Part shown: one piece after another, positions 30,597-42,297 of the stretch
How positions within the stretch are numbered: position 1 is the stretch's first letter
How the letters are laid out: the number at the start of each line of letters is the position of its first letter
NCBI GenBank assembly: GCA_015501595.1
Contig: JADNRX010000294.1
Coordinates: forward strand, 1 to 64,000
Source of the DNA: Hymenopellis radicata
Taxonomy: Eukaryota > Basidiomycota > Agaricomycetes > Agaricales > Physalacriaceae
Direction: 5' to 3'
DNA: 64,000 bases
Notes under the pieces: model-generated
Database searches by the model: none
Seen by the model: only the letters and a program-made list of their open reading frames with translations
Told to the model about the DNA's origin: nothing
Position numbers and translations under genes: made by a program

Positions 30597-31290
30597 TGCG
30601 TAGCTCTAGGCGAAGACGCCCCAGACAGCCCACCGACTAAGCCAGGAGCCCACTGAGACGTGGAATGCGAGAGACGAAGCTCGCTGGATAAAAGCAAGAT
30701 GACTGTAAGAAGAGAACCTCGACCGGAAAAAGGAGCAGCCGCCGATCGGGATCACGTGCGCGTTGTTGTGACACGCGTCGCTGATTGTTGATACCTGCGT
30801 CTTCGTTCATGCGCGCGAAATGTCTAGCAGCTTGCTTTGAAAAGGTGAAGCGGACTAAGGCGCCATCAAGTTCCAGGCCTTGACTGATGACTCTTGCAAA
30901 GTCTACGGAGGTGGGAGACAGCTGTTTGGAAGAGCTTCGCTTAACTTTCCCAGCACGCGCGGGATTTGCGTCATCATTCGACTTCGGACATACAAGACCT
31001 TCACTGATCTTGCGTTGTACGTGTTCTGCGCCACATGTCCGCCTGAAAGTCGGTTATCCCAGTGAGTTCAGGTCGCTGACGGCCTATCTACCATACAGGT
31101 TGGTGGCATCGCTAGGTTTGGGATTCGACGTTTCTTTTTTACTCACTGCGCCCATTTTGGGGGCTTATTCGGAACCTTGCGAGACCACCGAGTTCGGGAT
31201 GTTTCAGGATATGCCACGATACGAGACTATGGTCACTTGCTCTCTATATAAGCTGGGACAAGGCTTACAGCATTGTTCAGCCTTCTCACC
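30597..31290. other. Divergent promoter region between the F-box gene and ALDH A
   Basis: Both flanking genes are transcribed away from this interval. One good TATA box is visible on the plus strand. No conserved gene was recognised in the short open frames. Confidence 0.5.
31245..31252 (+). promoter_or_regulatory. TATA box of ALDH A
   Basis: TATATAAG lies 46 bp upstream of the ATG at 31291, implying a short 5' UTR. ALDH C has a matching TATATAAAAG at a similar distance. Confidence 0.65.
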
Positions 31291-33471
31291 ATGCCCCGTA
31301 CTTACACCCAAACCCTCGATACGCCCGCATACAAAGGGACTGTCTCCATCAACACTGGATTGTTCATCAATGGACAATTCGTCGATCCTGTCAAAGGAGA
31401 CTCTATTGAGTGCGTATCTTTGTCTCAGTCTTCGACATTCCGTATTAATGCGTCGTCCTCAGTGTTTATAACCCAGGTCTGCCTGACTTAACTGTCTCTC
31501 GTACTGCTAACCGACGCCTGTCCAGCTACCGGTAAAGTGATAACATCTGTCGCTGCTGGGACCAAAGACGACGTCGATATCGCTGTCGCTGCAGCTAAAA
31601 AGGTTGGTCGCACTCGCGACCTTACGTACCGCAACTCATATCTGCCAGGCATACAAAACCTCTTGGGGACTTAAAGTACCCGGATCCCAGCGTGGACTAT
31701 TGTTGTCGAAGCTTGCAGATCTCATTGAACGGGATATCGACGAGTTTGCTGCACTAGAATCCCTCAATACCGGTAAATCCCTCCATGTTTGCCTCGGTAC
31801 CCGATCTAACATTACCTATCTTCTTGATAGGAAGGCCATTCGCCATTTCTAAAGCGGTTGACATTACCACATCGATTGCGGCTATTCGATACTATGCAGG
31901 ATTTGCGGACAAGGTCCAAGGCAAGACTATCGAGGTATGCATCCCCTTGCAAGCTCCGAGTCGACTTTCCACCAACTGAGTGGGGCACGCAGACCTCCGA
32001 ACTCAAACTGGCATACACAAGGCATGAACCTTACGGGGTCGTCGTAAGTACACCTCTACCGTGATCTGTTCATTTGTGAAGAAGCGTCTTTACAGGGTCA
32101 AATTGTGCCATGGAACTTCCCGTTGGTAAGTCTTTTCAGTGACAGTGCGGAATTCGAAGACTTAATCAATGCAGGGCATGGTATCCTGGAAAATAGGACC
32201 TGCTCTCGCCACCGGAAACACAGTTGTCCTCAAAGTACGTCGTCATCCTACTCAGAAAATGTTCTTGTTCTTACGGGAGCTGTAGCCCTCGGAAGTCACC
32301 CCTCTGACGGCTCAGAAACTCGCTGCCAATATCATCGAAGCTGGGTTCCCACCCGGCGTCGTAAACATCGTGAACGGCTACGGTTCGCCACAGTTTATCT
32401 CCCCTCCGAGGTGTATTTGACTCCTACGCGCAGGTGCAACGGTTGGCCAAGCCATCGCTGAAGATCCTATTATCGAGAAAGTCGCTTTCACAGGAAGTAC
32501 AGCGACTGGTCGACGGATCCAAGAAGCATCAGCCAAGTCTAACCTGAAAGCAGTCACTCTCGAGTTGGGAGGGAAGAGCCCGAACATCATCTTTGACGAC
32601 GCGGACCTCGAACAAGCTGTTAAGTGGACGGCCCGCGGCATTTTCTTTAACGCCGGTATGGCCTCCATTCCTTCCTCTGCCCGCACAGGCGATTGACATG
32701 TTTCATGTCCCAGGCCAAATGTGCAGCGCCGGTTCCCGGCTTCTAGTGCAGGAAGGCGTCTACGACGCCTTCGTGGAGCACTTCATCGCTGCAGCCAAAA
32801 GTTGGGCTGCTGGTGATCCATTCGAATTGACCACTCTGCACGGACCCCAGGGGTCGCAAACGCAGTTGGACGTACGTCGACACGCTCCCAACTCCTACGC
32901 GAACTGACGTGAATTCAGCGAGTGCTCGGTTACTTGGATGTAGCCAAGAAGGAGGGAGCGACCGTCCTTACCGGTGGCGAACGCCTCGGAGACAAGGGGT
33001 ATTTCGTCCAGCCCACCCTCTTCGCTGGCACGAATGATATGAAGGCTGTCCGAGAAGAGATCTTTGGGCCCGTTGCTGCCCTAATCAAGTTCAAGACCGA
33101 GGAAGGTATGCTAGCCGTGTTCGCTTGAAGGTGGATAGGAGCTGAGAATGTTTTTCAGAGGCCATTGAGATCGCCAACGACTCCATTTACGGTCTGGCAG
33201 CTGCTGTGTTTACAGAGAACAATGCCCGCGCGATTCGGGTTGCACATGCTCTCGAGGCGGGAAGTCTGTTTGTGAACAACTACAACTGGCTGGACAGCAG
33301 CATCCCGTTTGGAGGCTACAAGCAATCGGGGGTCGGTCGCGACCTTGGGGAGTATGCACTTGATATGTAAGCCCTTTCATATTTGACGTCTAGTGAGAGA
33401 TGATGTTGACTCCGCTTCATAGGTATACGCAGGTGAAAGCCGTTCATGTCAATCTTGGGTTGAGGTTGTGA
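31291..33471 (+). CDS. Aldehyde dehydrogenase A (NAD(P)+-dependent)
   Basis: Predicted to oxidise an aldehyde to its acid, in the cytosol (no targeting peptide seen). The gene is split by about a dozen GT-AG introns of 45-60 bp, including a 14-bp micro-exon at 31463-31476 that completes the motif VYNPATGK. Key ALDH features are present: WNFPL near the substrate tunnel, [11 protein letters not shown] of the coenzyme fold, the general base in [11 protein letters not shown], the catalytic cysteine in [16 protein letters not shown], and the C-terminal PFGGYKQSG. The start [12 protein letters not shown] matches ALDH C ([12 protein letters not shown]), so the start is supported by the paralogue. 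About 500 aa, normal for the family. All exons read through. Confidence 0.9.
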
Positions 33472-33589
33472 TTCGTTCGAACGGCCGTTGTAAATCAAAA
33501 TAACTTGTATAGTGTACTGTTCTCGTGAATGTTGATCCTATGATTGATACCTTGAGTGTAAATGGAAACAAAACTCTATGCAAACGCCA

Positions 33590-35032
33590 CTACCAGCCGT
33601 ATTGCTCGTACGTCCATCCCCACAATGTTCCCTTGATCACCCTGTACTTGTTCATTATTCTATCATTACGGTCTAAAGCATTAATCTGCTTCACATCCTC
33701 GTCGGCGATAACAGGAATCTAGCGAGCCCGCCTATCAAATTCATGCTGAACACGATGACGAGCAACATACCTTCAAGTTCTCCTTCTGCCTCTCCGCATC
33801 CTTGCTCCCAGGGATAATGGCCACATCACGCGCGAGATGCCATCCAAGAATGAGTTGGTTCGGAGTGATTTTGTTCTTGGCGGCAAGCTCGACGATCTTG
33901 GGATCATTGCGCACAATATCGCGACCTGTGACAGGGTATCAGGAAACGGCTGATGCCATGCAGAGCTTCCTAACCAGACGGGGTGTAGGCGCTGACGACG
34001 ATTCCTTTGTCTTTACAGTACTGCCGCAGATTCTCCTGTACAAGGTACGGGTGAAGCCTATAGATCTACGCTCAATGGGGACGTTGGTATTGAAGGAGGA
34101 GCGCGTACTCGACCTGATTTACAGCAGGTATGACCTTCGCCGTTTTGAGCAACTGGTCGAGGCTATCAGCTGTGTAGGCTTCGTATGAAAGAGCATGTTC
34201 AACTGTGCTTACGTTTTTGGGGAGAAGTTGCTGACCCCAAGAGCTTTGACTTTTCCTCTTTCTAGAAGCGCCTCCATGTCCGCCCAAATGTCATTGAGGG
34301 TGACATTCTTATCGATGCGGGTCGTTCCATCGGGGTTAATTGGGAAGTCGTTCCCCTCTGCCACACGATGTCAAGCCGAGTCAACGATGGGCGCTTATAG
34401 CGAGTACCTTCGAATGCTACGGGAACGGGATAGTGCATGAGATACTAAAGTGAGGATGTTCTATTCTGTTAGATAATAACAGCGAATGCAGAGACTTACC
34501 AAGTCAATGTAGTCCAAACCCAATTCTTTGAGACTATGCTCAAAGCAATACTTAACGCGCCCGTGTCCGTTCATGCTGAACGCTTGTCAGACACGGCGAA
34601 AGCGAGAATACCACACCTCACGGTAGTTTCGTTGTCACGAAGAGCTCACTGCGGGCAATGCCCGAGTTCCGTATGGCGGCGCCTACCGACTCCTCGGTAT
34701 CTGGGGTACATCAATAAGGAAGACTGGAATTAAAGGCAGAGAGAGACAGACAATAATTGGCCGCCGTGTCGACGTGTCTGTACCCCAACTAAGGGGTTGT
34801 CAGTAATCGAAAACACGGCGCGGGGAACAAGTTCACTTTGAGGGCAGTCAAAAGCCAGTCCCTCGCAGCGAATCGTCCTTCTGCAGTCGGTCCTCCGAAC
34901 CCACCAATAGCTATTGGTGAAGTCGTATCGGTGTCGCTAGCTAGAGATGACGTTCCCATAACGACATACCGATAATAGGCATCTCAGCGCCTGTGTTGAG
35001 CTTGATAGTCGTAGTGGATCAACGAAAGACAT
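33590..35032 (-). CDS. Aldo/keto reductase 1, with a frame break at the N-terminus
   Basis: An NADPH-dependent carbonyl reductase of the AKR superfamily. Several short introns sit where they do in AKR 2. Readable motifs: [10 protein letters not shown] with the catalytic Asp and Tyr, the catalytic Lys in the following LFVTTKL-type strand, YPVPVAFE with the active-site His region disturbed relative to AKR 2, GVSNFSPKT, and [11 protein letters not shown] for NADPH binding. It ends [12 protein letters not shown]. Compared with AKR 2, one base is missing at about 35012-35016 (codon 7), so the expected start at 35032 is out of frame and a TGA lies just upstream in the right frame. Translation could begin at the next ATG (MPII), losing the first beta strand. 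Otherwise intact; possibly a young pseudogene or an assembly error. Confidence 0.75.
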
Positions 35033-35431
35033 CGTTCCTTCCTGAAGGTAGTGGTGGTTCTTGGACAACAAGCAAATGCCGTCTTTCCATTTGAGACTTG
35101 GATCGGCAATCAGCTCGGGCGGTAGATCGATAAGGTTGTTTCCACAACTATCCGAGAATTGTCATTGATTTAGCGTCGTCCTCCGTGGGGTCCGTTAACG
35201 TTGAAAAGCCATAGGTCGGTGGCAAAGTTGGTGTCATACTTACGTGTTTAGGGGTTGCCGCCCGCCATTTCTGGCGTTTTTCCGGTGTCGATTGAGCGTC
35301 ATCTTTTCTGTGTTCACCGTTGTAATATTGTATAGTACACGGACACCCATTAGAGCGTAATGACATTGTCCTTGCTTTATCTATAAATCATCAGAATCGT
35401 CATGCCCCCGGCAGCAATGGAAGACCCACAT

Positions 35432-36878
35432 CTACCACCCATACTGTTCGTACGTCCATCCCCACAAAGTTCCGTTGACCTCCCGCGCCTTGTTCGTCAC
35501 TCGGTCATTACGGTCAAGTGCATCGATCTGCTTCACATCATCAGCCGTTATAAGCGGAAGCTATGCGAGCCTCTCAGATAATAGTTGGCTTGAGAATCAG
35601 GGAAGTATGACAGTACCTGCAAGTTCTCCTTTTGCCTCTCGGCGTTCTTACTCCCTGGGATAATCGGGACACCGCGCGCGAGATGCCATCCTAAGATGAT
35701 TTGAGTCGGCGTAAGGTTATATTTGGCGGCGAGTTCGAGGATCTTTGGATCTTTGCGCACAGTGTCGCGGCCTAGGCTAGGTGTCAGTACCGAAAGAGGA
35801 CCAAGAATACTTTCCCATACCAGAAGGAGTGTACGCGCTCAGAACGATGCCCTTGTTTTTGCAATACCGACGAAGGTCCTCTTGGACGAGGTATGGATGA
35901 AGTCTGACAGGTTATCTTGAGTGGAAAGTTGTATATTACACAAGGAGCACATACTCAACCTGATTCACGGCAGGCACGACTTTAGCGGTCTTGAGTAGCT
36001 GGTCGAGGCTGTCGGCAGAGTTAGCGCAGGAAGATGTGAAAGAACAAGACATGCTTACGTCTTGGGGGAAAAGTTACTGACGCCGATGGCATTAACTTTC
36101 CCAGTTTCGAGGAGAGACTCCATGTCCGCCCAGATGTCGTTGACTGTGACACTTTCATCGATGCGGATCGTTCCATCGGGGTTGGTTGGGAAGTCGTTCC
36201 CCTCTACAACGTTTCAGACCCTGGACATGGCTACCGGACTTGTGAGACGCACCTTCGTACGCAACGGGAACTGGGAAGTGAGCCAGATACTAAATGATTT
36301 CACGAACATGAGTGACCTAGAGTTTACTAATGTAAACAGACATACCAGGTCAATATAGTCGACATCCAATTCCTTGAGACTGTGCTCGAAGGCTTGCTTT
36401 ACGTGTCCGTGAGCATTCCATCTATACGCCGGCGTCAGCGACCACAAGATCGAGAAGACACCGACTCACGCCAGCTTGGTTGTCAGGAACAGTTCATGAC
36501 GAGGAATGCCCGACTTGCGCACGGCAGCTCCCACCGATGCTTCGGTATCTGTCAGACAATCAGAGAGAAGACCCAGGACGAGAATAGATTGTTGGCCAAC
36601 GAACAATAAATGGCGGCAGTGTCGATATGTCTGCATCCTGACTACAGGCCTGTCAGTCATTTAGGATGGACATGTTGCTAGAAGGATCATTACTTTGAGG
36701 GCAGCCAATAGCCAGTCTCTCGCCGCGAATCGTTCTTCTGCGGTAGCGCCAGCCCAGCCGCCGAGAGCTATCAGTTCGTGAGCCTAAGAAATGTCGTGTT
36801 TATTATCAACACACCAATCATGGGCATCGCAGCACCCGTGTGTAGGTCGACAGTCGCAATTGAATCGATAAAAGACAT
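35432..36878 (-). CDS. Aldo/keto reductase 2
   Basis: NADPH-dependent aldo/keto reductase, probably cytosolic. It starts MSFIDSIATVDLHTGAAMP at 36878 and ends [12 protein letters not shown] at 35432. Motifs in order: RHIDTAAIYYTEASVG (catalytic Asp and Tyr), ELFLTTKLA (catalytic Lys), LAHFPVPVAYE (catalytic His), GVSNFSPKT, and GWHLARGVPIIPGSKNAERQ (cofactor binding). Introns are conserved in position with AKR 1; for example, one interrupts the codon after VAYE in both. It lies about 400 bp upstream of AKR 1 on the same strand, so the pair is a tandem duplication. Proximity to ALDH A and a P450 suggests a shared pathway, but this is not proven. Confidence 0.87.
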
Positions 36879-38214
36879 CGTTTTCCTAATGGTTGGTAAT
36901 ACGCAGCTGGGTCACTTTATACTACGTTGCGCGAGCGCCGAGGCCGGTGCAGCATAATCACCAATGACCTTCAAAGGGAGAAGATTGTAATCCACTAGAT
37001 CTTTCATTAGAGAGCAAATGCCGTTCGCGATGGAAAATTACTCAAGTAATAAGTTATCACGGACTGTGCACAAGTCCGACATATCCCGGGACTGACGGAT
37101 CTTGCCGCCCTTTCGCAGAGAAAACACTGAGCGTAGGCGTAAAGCCCGCGATCCGCAAGTTTTAAGAGCGCGTTCTACGGCCGCGCTCTGTCAAAAGATG
37201 ACCGATGCAGAAAAGACATTGTCGGAAATATAGCGCGATGTCGTCGGGCTAGCCAAGCCTAGAAATAAATGAGTTGTTCTCCAGGTCAAAGGAACAAACC
37301 CTACCAGACTGCGTTGCTCGTTCTATTCAGCGCATCTGCAGATAAGTAGAGCGCCTAATCGCGACAGTGTTCGCGTTCTCCCTAGACTTATCGCGGTGCC
37401 GGTATTGAGGTGGCACACCCTAACTTCGTCTCTAAACCAACTGCAGCAATTTTCCGGCGAAGTAACCCCAAATAATGTGGAAGGTTGGTGGAAGGCAGGA
37501 AGCAAGCAATTGAATTTGAAATTAGGCAGAAACACGTCCGTGACATTGTGCATGTGATGTGACAGACCTCTTTCATTTTTTCCCCTGACTCTCAGCCAAC
37601 CATCATGCATCAGGCCTCAGCTCTCCCTTAGCCTCCCTTTTGGTCTATTTATCTCTGAATCATGCCTTCATTGTTCCCAATGTCCCTTACCTCCATGTTC
37701 GAGAAGGTATCAGATGTGGATGCTCCAACTACTAGTAAAATTGTGACTGCACAGGGTATTTTGGGCAATCTTCTGGTACGACACTTGAAATGTTTTCCGT
37801 TCCGTTAGAACGGCAAGCTGATCCTATCTGACAGCTCGATCCCGTATCAGTTGTTTTCTGCATGCCATCGGAACCGTATGCCGACGACTCGTCTCCAATT
37901 TTAATGCGAGGATCCTACTAAGATGCAGCGAATGTTGCGACTATTTGTCCAGGCTTCCGAGCTTATGAATTCAATGTATATTCATGCTGAATTCATCTCC
38001 TATGCTATCGGTGGCTCCTGGTCGCGGGCTGGCAATCATCTCTCGCATCGCAATCCAGCCGTCTTGATCCTTTTTATTTGGCACACCGCATTACCTCCCG
38101 GGATCTCATCTGTCAAGGTTCAAATATCACAATGATGTCCGAAAATAGAGCTAATACATAACACACAGCTGCCTGGCTCGCCTGATGCACATCTCTTTCC
38201 CATCTCCCCCGAAA
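36879..38214. other. Intergenic between AKR 2 and the P450
   Basis: The shared upstream region of the divergently oriented AKR 2 and P450 genes. A possible short coding fragment begins at 37662 (MPSLFPMSLTSMFEK...) with splice-like signals after it, but it leads nowhere recognisable. Nothing else was supported. Confidence 0.45.
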
Positions 38215-40231
38215 ATGGCTTACGAACCTGTATTATTCTTCTTTACTTTCTTGACTATAGCCACGTTTGTTCTGTGGCATTCCTCGGAAACTCGAAGGGT
38301 GAGTGAATCTTGAGCTAGTTGGCTCGGCGGCTGTAGTGACGACTCAACTCTAGCTTCGACACATCCCAACGTATGGCTTCAGTCTTCCTCTTCTCTCCCA
38401 CTGGGATAGCCTTCGATTTCTGGCTCGCGCCGAAGACATGATTCGACGTGCACACGCGGTGGTGAGGAAGTTCATCCTTCTCCAACGCTGTGTATTCACT
38501 AAGAATACGTGGACAGTACGGCGACCGTCCGTTCAAGATCGCCTTGCCTGACCGCTGGGAGGTGGTAATAACCAAGACTGAACACATAGAGGACCTGCGC
38601 AAGGCACCAGATGATGTACTATCATTCCACGATTCGGTCCAAGAGGTAAGTTCATGCAATAACGATTGATAGCCAACTTTCACACTGCTGGTACACAGAG
38701 CCTTCAAATCACTTATACCATGGGACCTGCTGTCGCCAACAATCTCTATCATATCCCCGTCATTCGCTCGATTTACACCATGAAGGAGTTACCGAGCGTC
38801 TTCGATGAGATGAACAACGAGATCCTTCATGCTCTGAGTGTCGTGCTTCCTCAGTCTGACGGTGCGTACCCGGGATGACATCGATCTCGTTGAAGTACTT
38901 ACCGTTTGTATGTCGTCAGAACAATGGAGTCCGATGTCGCCTCGAGAGCTGGCGATGGATATTGTTGCGCGCGCGAGTAATCGAATCTTTGTTGGACTGC
39001 CACTTTGTACGTCTCTAGTCGACGCCGATGGTCATGCTAATTTGAGATAGGTCGCAATAAGGAATACCTCGATATTAACAAACAGTATGCTTTGGATGTT
39101 CTCACGAAGGCCGCTGTACTCAAACTGTTTCCGCGTTTTATACGTCGGTGAGTGTCTGTGCTACATGCCGCAGCGCAATACTAATGACACTTTCCGCAGT
39201 CTTGTCTCCGTCTTTTTTTCCAACATCGAGGCCAAGATCACGAAAGTTCATGGAATGATTAATACCCTTGTCATGGAGTACAAAGAACATGTTCAAGTCT
39301 TGGATACAAAGTTCAAGGAATTCGAGGACGACAGTTCGATAAAGGTGACGAGAACGTAGTACTTTGCGACTAAACCTTGTTTAACTATTCATAGCACTCC
39401 AAACTATTCATTCATGAGTTGCTCGATGTCGCTAGTGAGGAGGAAGCATCTGTTTACAGTATCGCGAGACGCATCTTGGCAGTTAACTTTGCCGCCATCC
39501 ATACAACCTCTAACGTACGCCCTATCATCTGGCTTTCAATTTGTTTCTGAGCTGTACCCTGCAGGCATTCACACACGTCCTACTTCACCTCGCCGACAAT
39601 CCAACTTACCTCCAGGAGCTCCGAAGCGAAGTCGAAGTAGTTGTACAAACCTATGGATGGACCTTTGATGCCCTCATGCACATGCACAAGATTGACGCTT
39701 TTCTGACCGAGTCCCAGCGTCGCAACACCATGGGAGCGCGTTAGTTACTCTCAACCGGAGACAGCGAATCGCACTAACCCTTTTGTTGCAGTCATAATGG
39801 ACCGCCGCGCTCGGAAACCCTTCGTCTTCTCCGACGGCACAATGCTCCCAGCAGGAACGGCTGTCAGTATCGGAGCCCACATAGTTCAAGCCGACGACAG
39901 ACACTACGAAAACGCATGCGAGTTCGAGCCTTGGCGTTTCGAGCGCGAAGCCAGTTTACCTTCTGGCTCGGGTACTTCCCCAGCTATGCGACTGACCAAA
40001 ACGACTCCGACGTGCTTGGGATTTGGCCATGGGAGGCTGGCGTGCCCGGGAAGGTTCTTTGCAGCGATGGAGCTGCACTTGATGCTTGCACATCTTGTGA
40101 TGCAGTTCGATGTGAAGTACGTGGATGGGGAGCACAGGCCACCTAACGTCTGGTTTGTCTCGGCGTGTGTTCCTAACCCCAAAGCAAAGATCCTATTGAG
40201 AAAGCGTTCGTCTAGCCTTGACACTAACTAG
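38215..40231 (+). CDS. Cytochrome P450 monooxygenase
   Basis: Inserts oxygen into an unknown hydrophobic substrate. About 515 aa over roughly ten exons, with short GT-AG introns. The N-terminus MAYEPVLFFFTFLTIATFVLW is a hydrophobic ER-membrane anchor. The I-helix reads NFAAIHTTS, the variant seen in fungal P450s related to the ent-kaurene-oxidase-like group. The K-helix ExxR is ESQR in FLTESQRRNTMG. The heme loop is LGFGHGRLACPGRFFA, with the cysteine ligand present. It ends SSSLDTN. All hallmark residues are intact, so it is probably functional. It sits between the AKR pair and an ALDH pseudogene. Confidence 0.9.
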
Positions 40232-40679
40232 CGGTCAATGTCGCGCTTCGTGACTCCCTCGACTACAACCACAGAAACCGTTTACCCATTATTTTCTGGC
40301 ACAAGAAAGCTGTTATTTGCGACTGTTTAGCACCGGTATCAGTTGACTTGTTCACCTTCAGCCAACTCATACTCATACTCATACTCTCAAGCCGTTCTGC
40401 TTACTACTTACGTGGTTCGGTGATGCTTCCTTCGTTGGTCCTAACATCGTTCACATCTCCTGTATCTCCTCTAAACCTCGAAGTAAAACTCATGTTGCTT
40501 CCGTCTTCGTCCGAGGGCGCCCGTATCTGCTGTGACGGGCGGTCTGATCATCTACTCGAAGAATTTATTACTCACACTTCTAGATATGCAGGGGATCTTG
40601 CTGTAATTTTTGACCATGCTGATCCGACGCCGGTTCGTTCGAGATCCTACCCAACGGAGCGCGTCTCACCCATCTTCCG

Positions 40680-41676
40680 GTTCGATTGTCGGACAGGCCA
40701 TGGTCAAACATCCTCATATCCAGAAGACCGCCTACATGGGATGTACAGTGACTGGACGACGTACACAGGAAGCATCGGCCAAGTCCAACCTGAAGACCGT
40801 TAGTCTGGAGAAGCCCTAACATTGCATTCGATGATCATTGATGTGAACCTACCATTGATTGGGTGGCAAGGGGCATTTCTAGCACCGGTAATTCCATATT
40901 TTTTACTCTGATGTCTACGACTGACTCGTGGCATTAGGCTAGACATGCGCTTCCGGTTCTCGTGTCCTTGTTCCGGAGGCATTTACGACGCGTTTGTGGA
41001 AAAGTTTAGTGCTGCTAAGGATCTAGCTGGGACCGCCTGCGATCCTGTTAGCTTGAGCACGCAGCGTGGGCCTCAAGTATCGCAGGTCCAGATGGATGTA
41101 TGTCTGTGCCATGCGCTGACCTCTCAGGCTGACACTTACCTTCGATGGCGCGTTCTGGGCTACCTAGATCCCGCAAAGAAGGTAGAAGCGACCATTCATA
41201 TAGGCGGTGAACGCCACGGTCAAAAACGATACTTTGTTCAGCCCACCCTTTTCTCTGGTACGAACGAAATTGAAGCCTATCTGTAAAGAGATTGTCGGGA
41301 CTGTCGGATCTCTTTTAAGACCGAGGTTGAAGGTGTGTGGTCTTCACCTTCATTCTCATTGTTTGACGAAACCTGATGATGTCTGGCCGAGACCACCGAG
41401 ATCGCCAATACGGTCTCGTTGCTGTTAACCGAGAACAATGCGCGCGCGATTCGCGTTGCGCATGCCTTAGAAGCAGGAAGCTTGTTCATCAACAACTATG
41501 GCACGCTTGAGATCAACATGCCATTTTGGGGATCCAAGCGGTCGGGCCATGGGCGCGAACTTGCGGAATACGCCCTCCAAACGTGAGTACTTATTTCAGT
41601 GTGGATCAGTAGCATGCTTGCTCACGACTTGTACAGATATCCGCAAGTGAAGGCGGTTCACGTAACCCAGGCATGA
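40680..41676 (+). pseudogene. Aldehyde dehydrogenase pseudogene (related to ALDH C)
   Basis: Fragments of an ALDH C-terminal two thirds are collinear but broken. SIVGQAMVKHPHIQK and [17 protein letters not shown] are readable, then the frame is lost at the LELGGKSPN base motif (reads SLEKP then stop). At the catalytic loop the codon before TC is TAG where the active genes have Gln, so a stop directly precedes the catalytic cysteine. [30 protein letters not shown] and a C-terminal NNYGTLEINMPF...GHGRELAEYALQT follow. GHGREL matches ALDH C and not ALDH A (GVGRDL). The N-terminal third was not found. Confidence 0.88.
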
Positions 41677-41841
41677 CACTATAATGGGCACTACATGATG
41701 TACGGTAACGACGATGTCGAATACGAGATCTGAATCTGTACTCGCGGGAAGTCTGAATGAATACGCGGACCTCTATCTCAGCAGTACGGTATATACTCAA
41801 AGATCATCCAAAGCCGTAGCATCATCTGACTCCGATCGCGC

Positions 41842-42097
41842 GGTCCACCACCTCCATTCGCCGCACCTACGACATTCCATCGTAATCCCCTTGAATGACT
41901 GTCTTGGCTCCGATGTGACCGCCCAAGGCCAGTCAGCCGTGGCGTCGCGATGAACTACTGAGTTCTGTTGGTCCACCCCCTCCATTCGCCGCGCCTACGA
42001 CATTCCATCGTAATCCCCTTGAATGACTGTCTTGACTCCGATGTGACCGCCCAAGGCCAGTCAGCCGTGGCGTCGCGATGAACTACTAAGTTCTGTT
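41842..42097. repeat. Tandem duplication, 2 x 128 bp
   Basis: Two adjacent 128-bp units (41842-41969 and 41970-42097) begin GGTCCACC and end GTTCTGTT, differing at only a few positions. They lie about 200 bp upstream of the CAP gene, in its likely promoter region. The unit contains no recognised gene. Confidence 0.9.
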
Positions 42098-42235
42098 CGG
42101 AGTGGAACACGGAGCGAACGGCTCGGGTTTGAAGGCCAATGATTGCTTCACACATGATGGGCGCGGCCATCACCGTTGTAGGTACATTCCTGACTTTGCG
42201 GGAAATGATACTCGATTGGGCGTGGTGCAGGCGAG

Positions 42236-42240
42236 TATAA
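42236..42240 (+). promoter_or_regulatory. Possible TATA box of the CAP gene
   Basis: TATAAGAG lies about 60 bp upstream of the ATG at 42298. Confidence 0.45.
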
Positions 42241-42297
42241 GAGGCCAACGAGCGTTGGATTAGGTCAGGACACCAATCCCACTGTTCAAAGACTACA

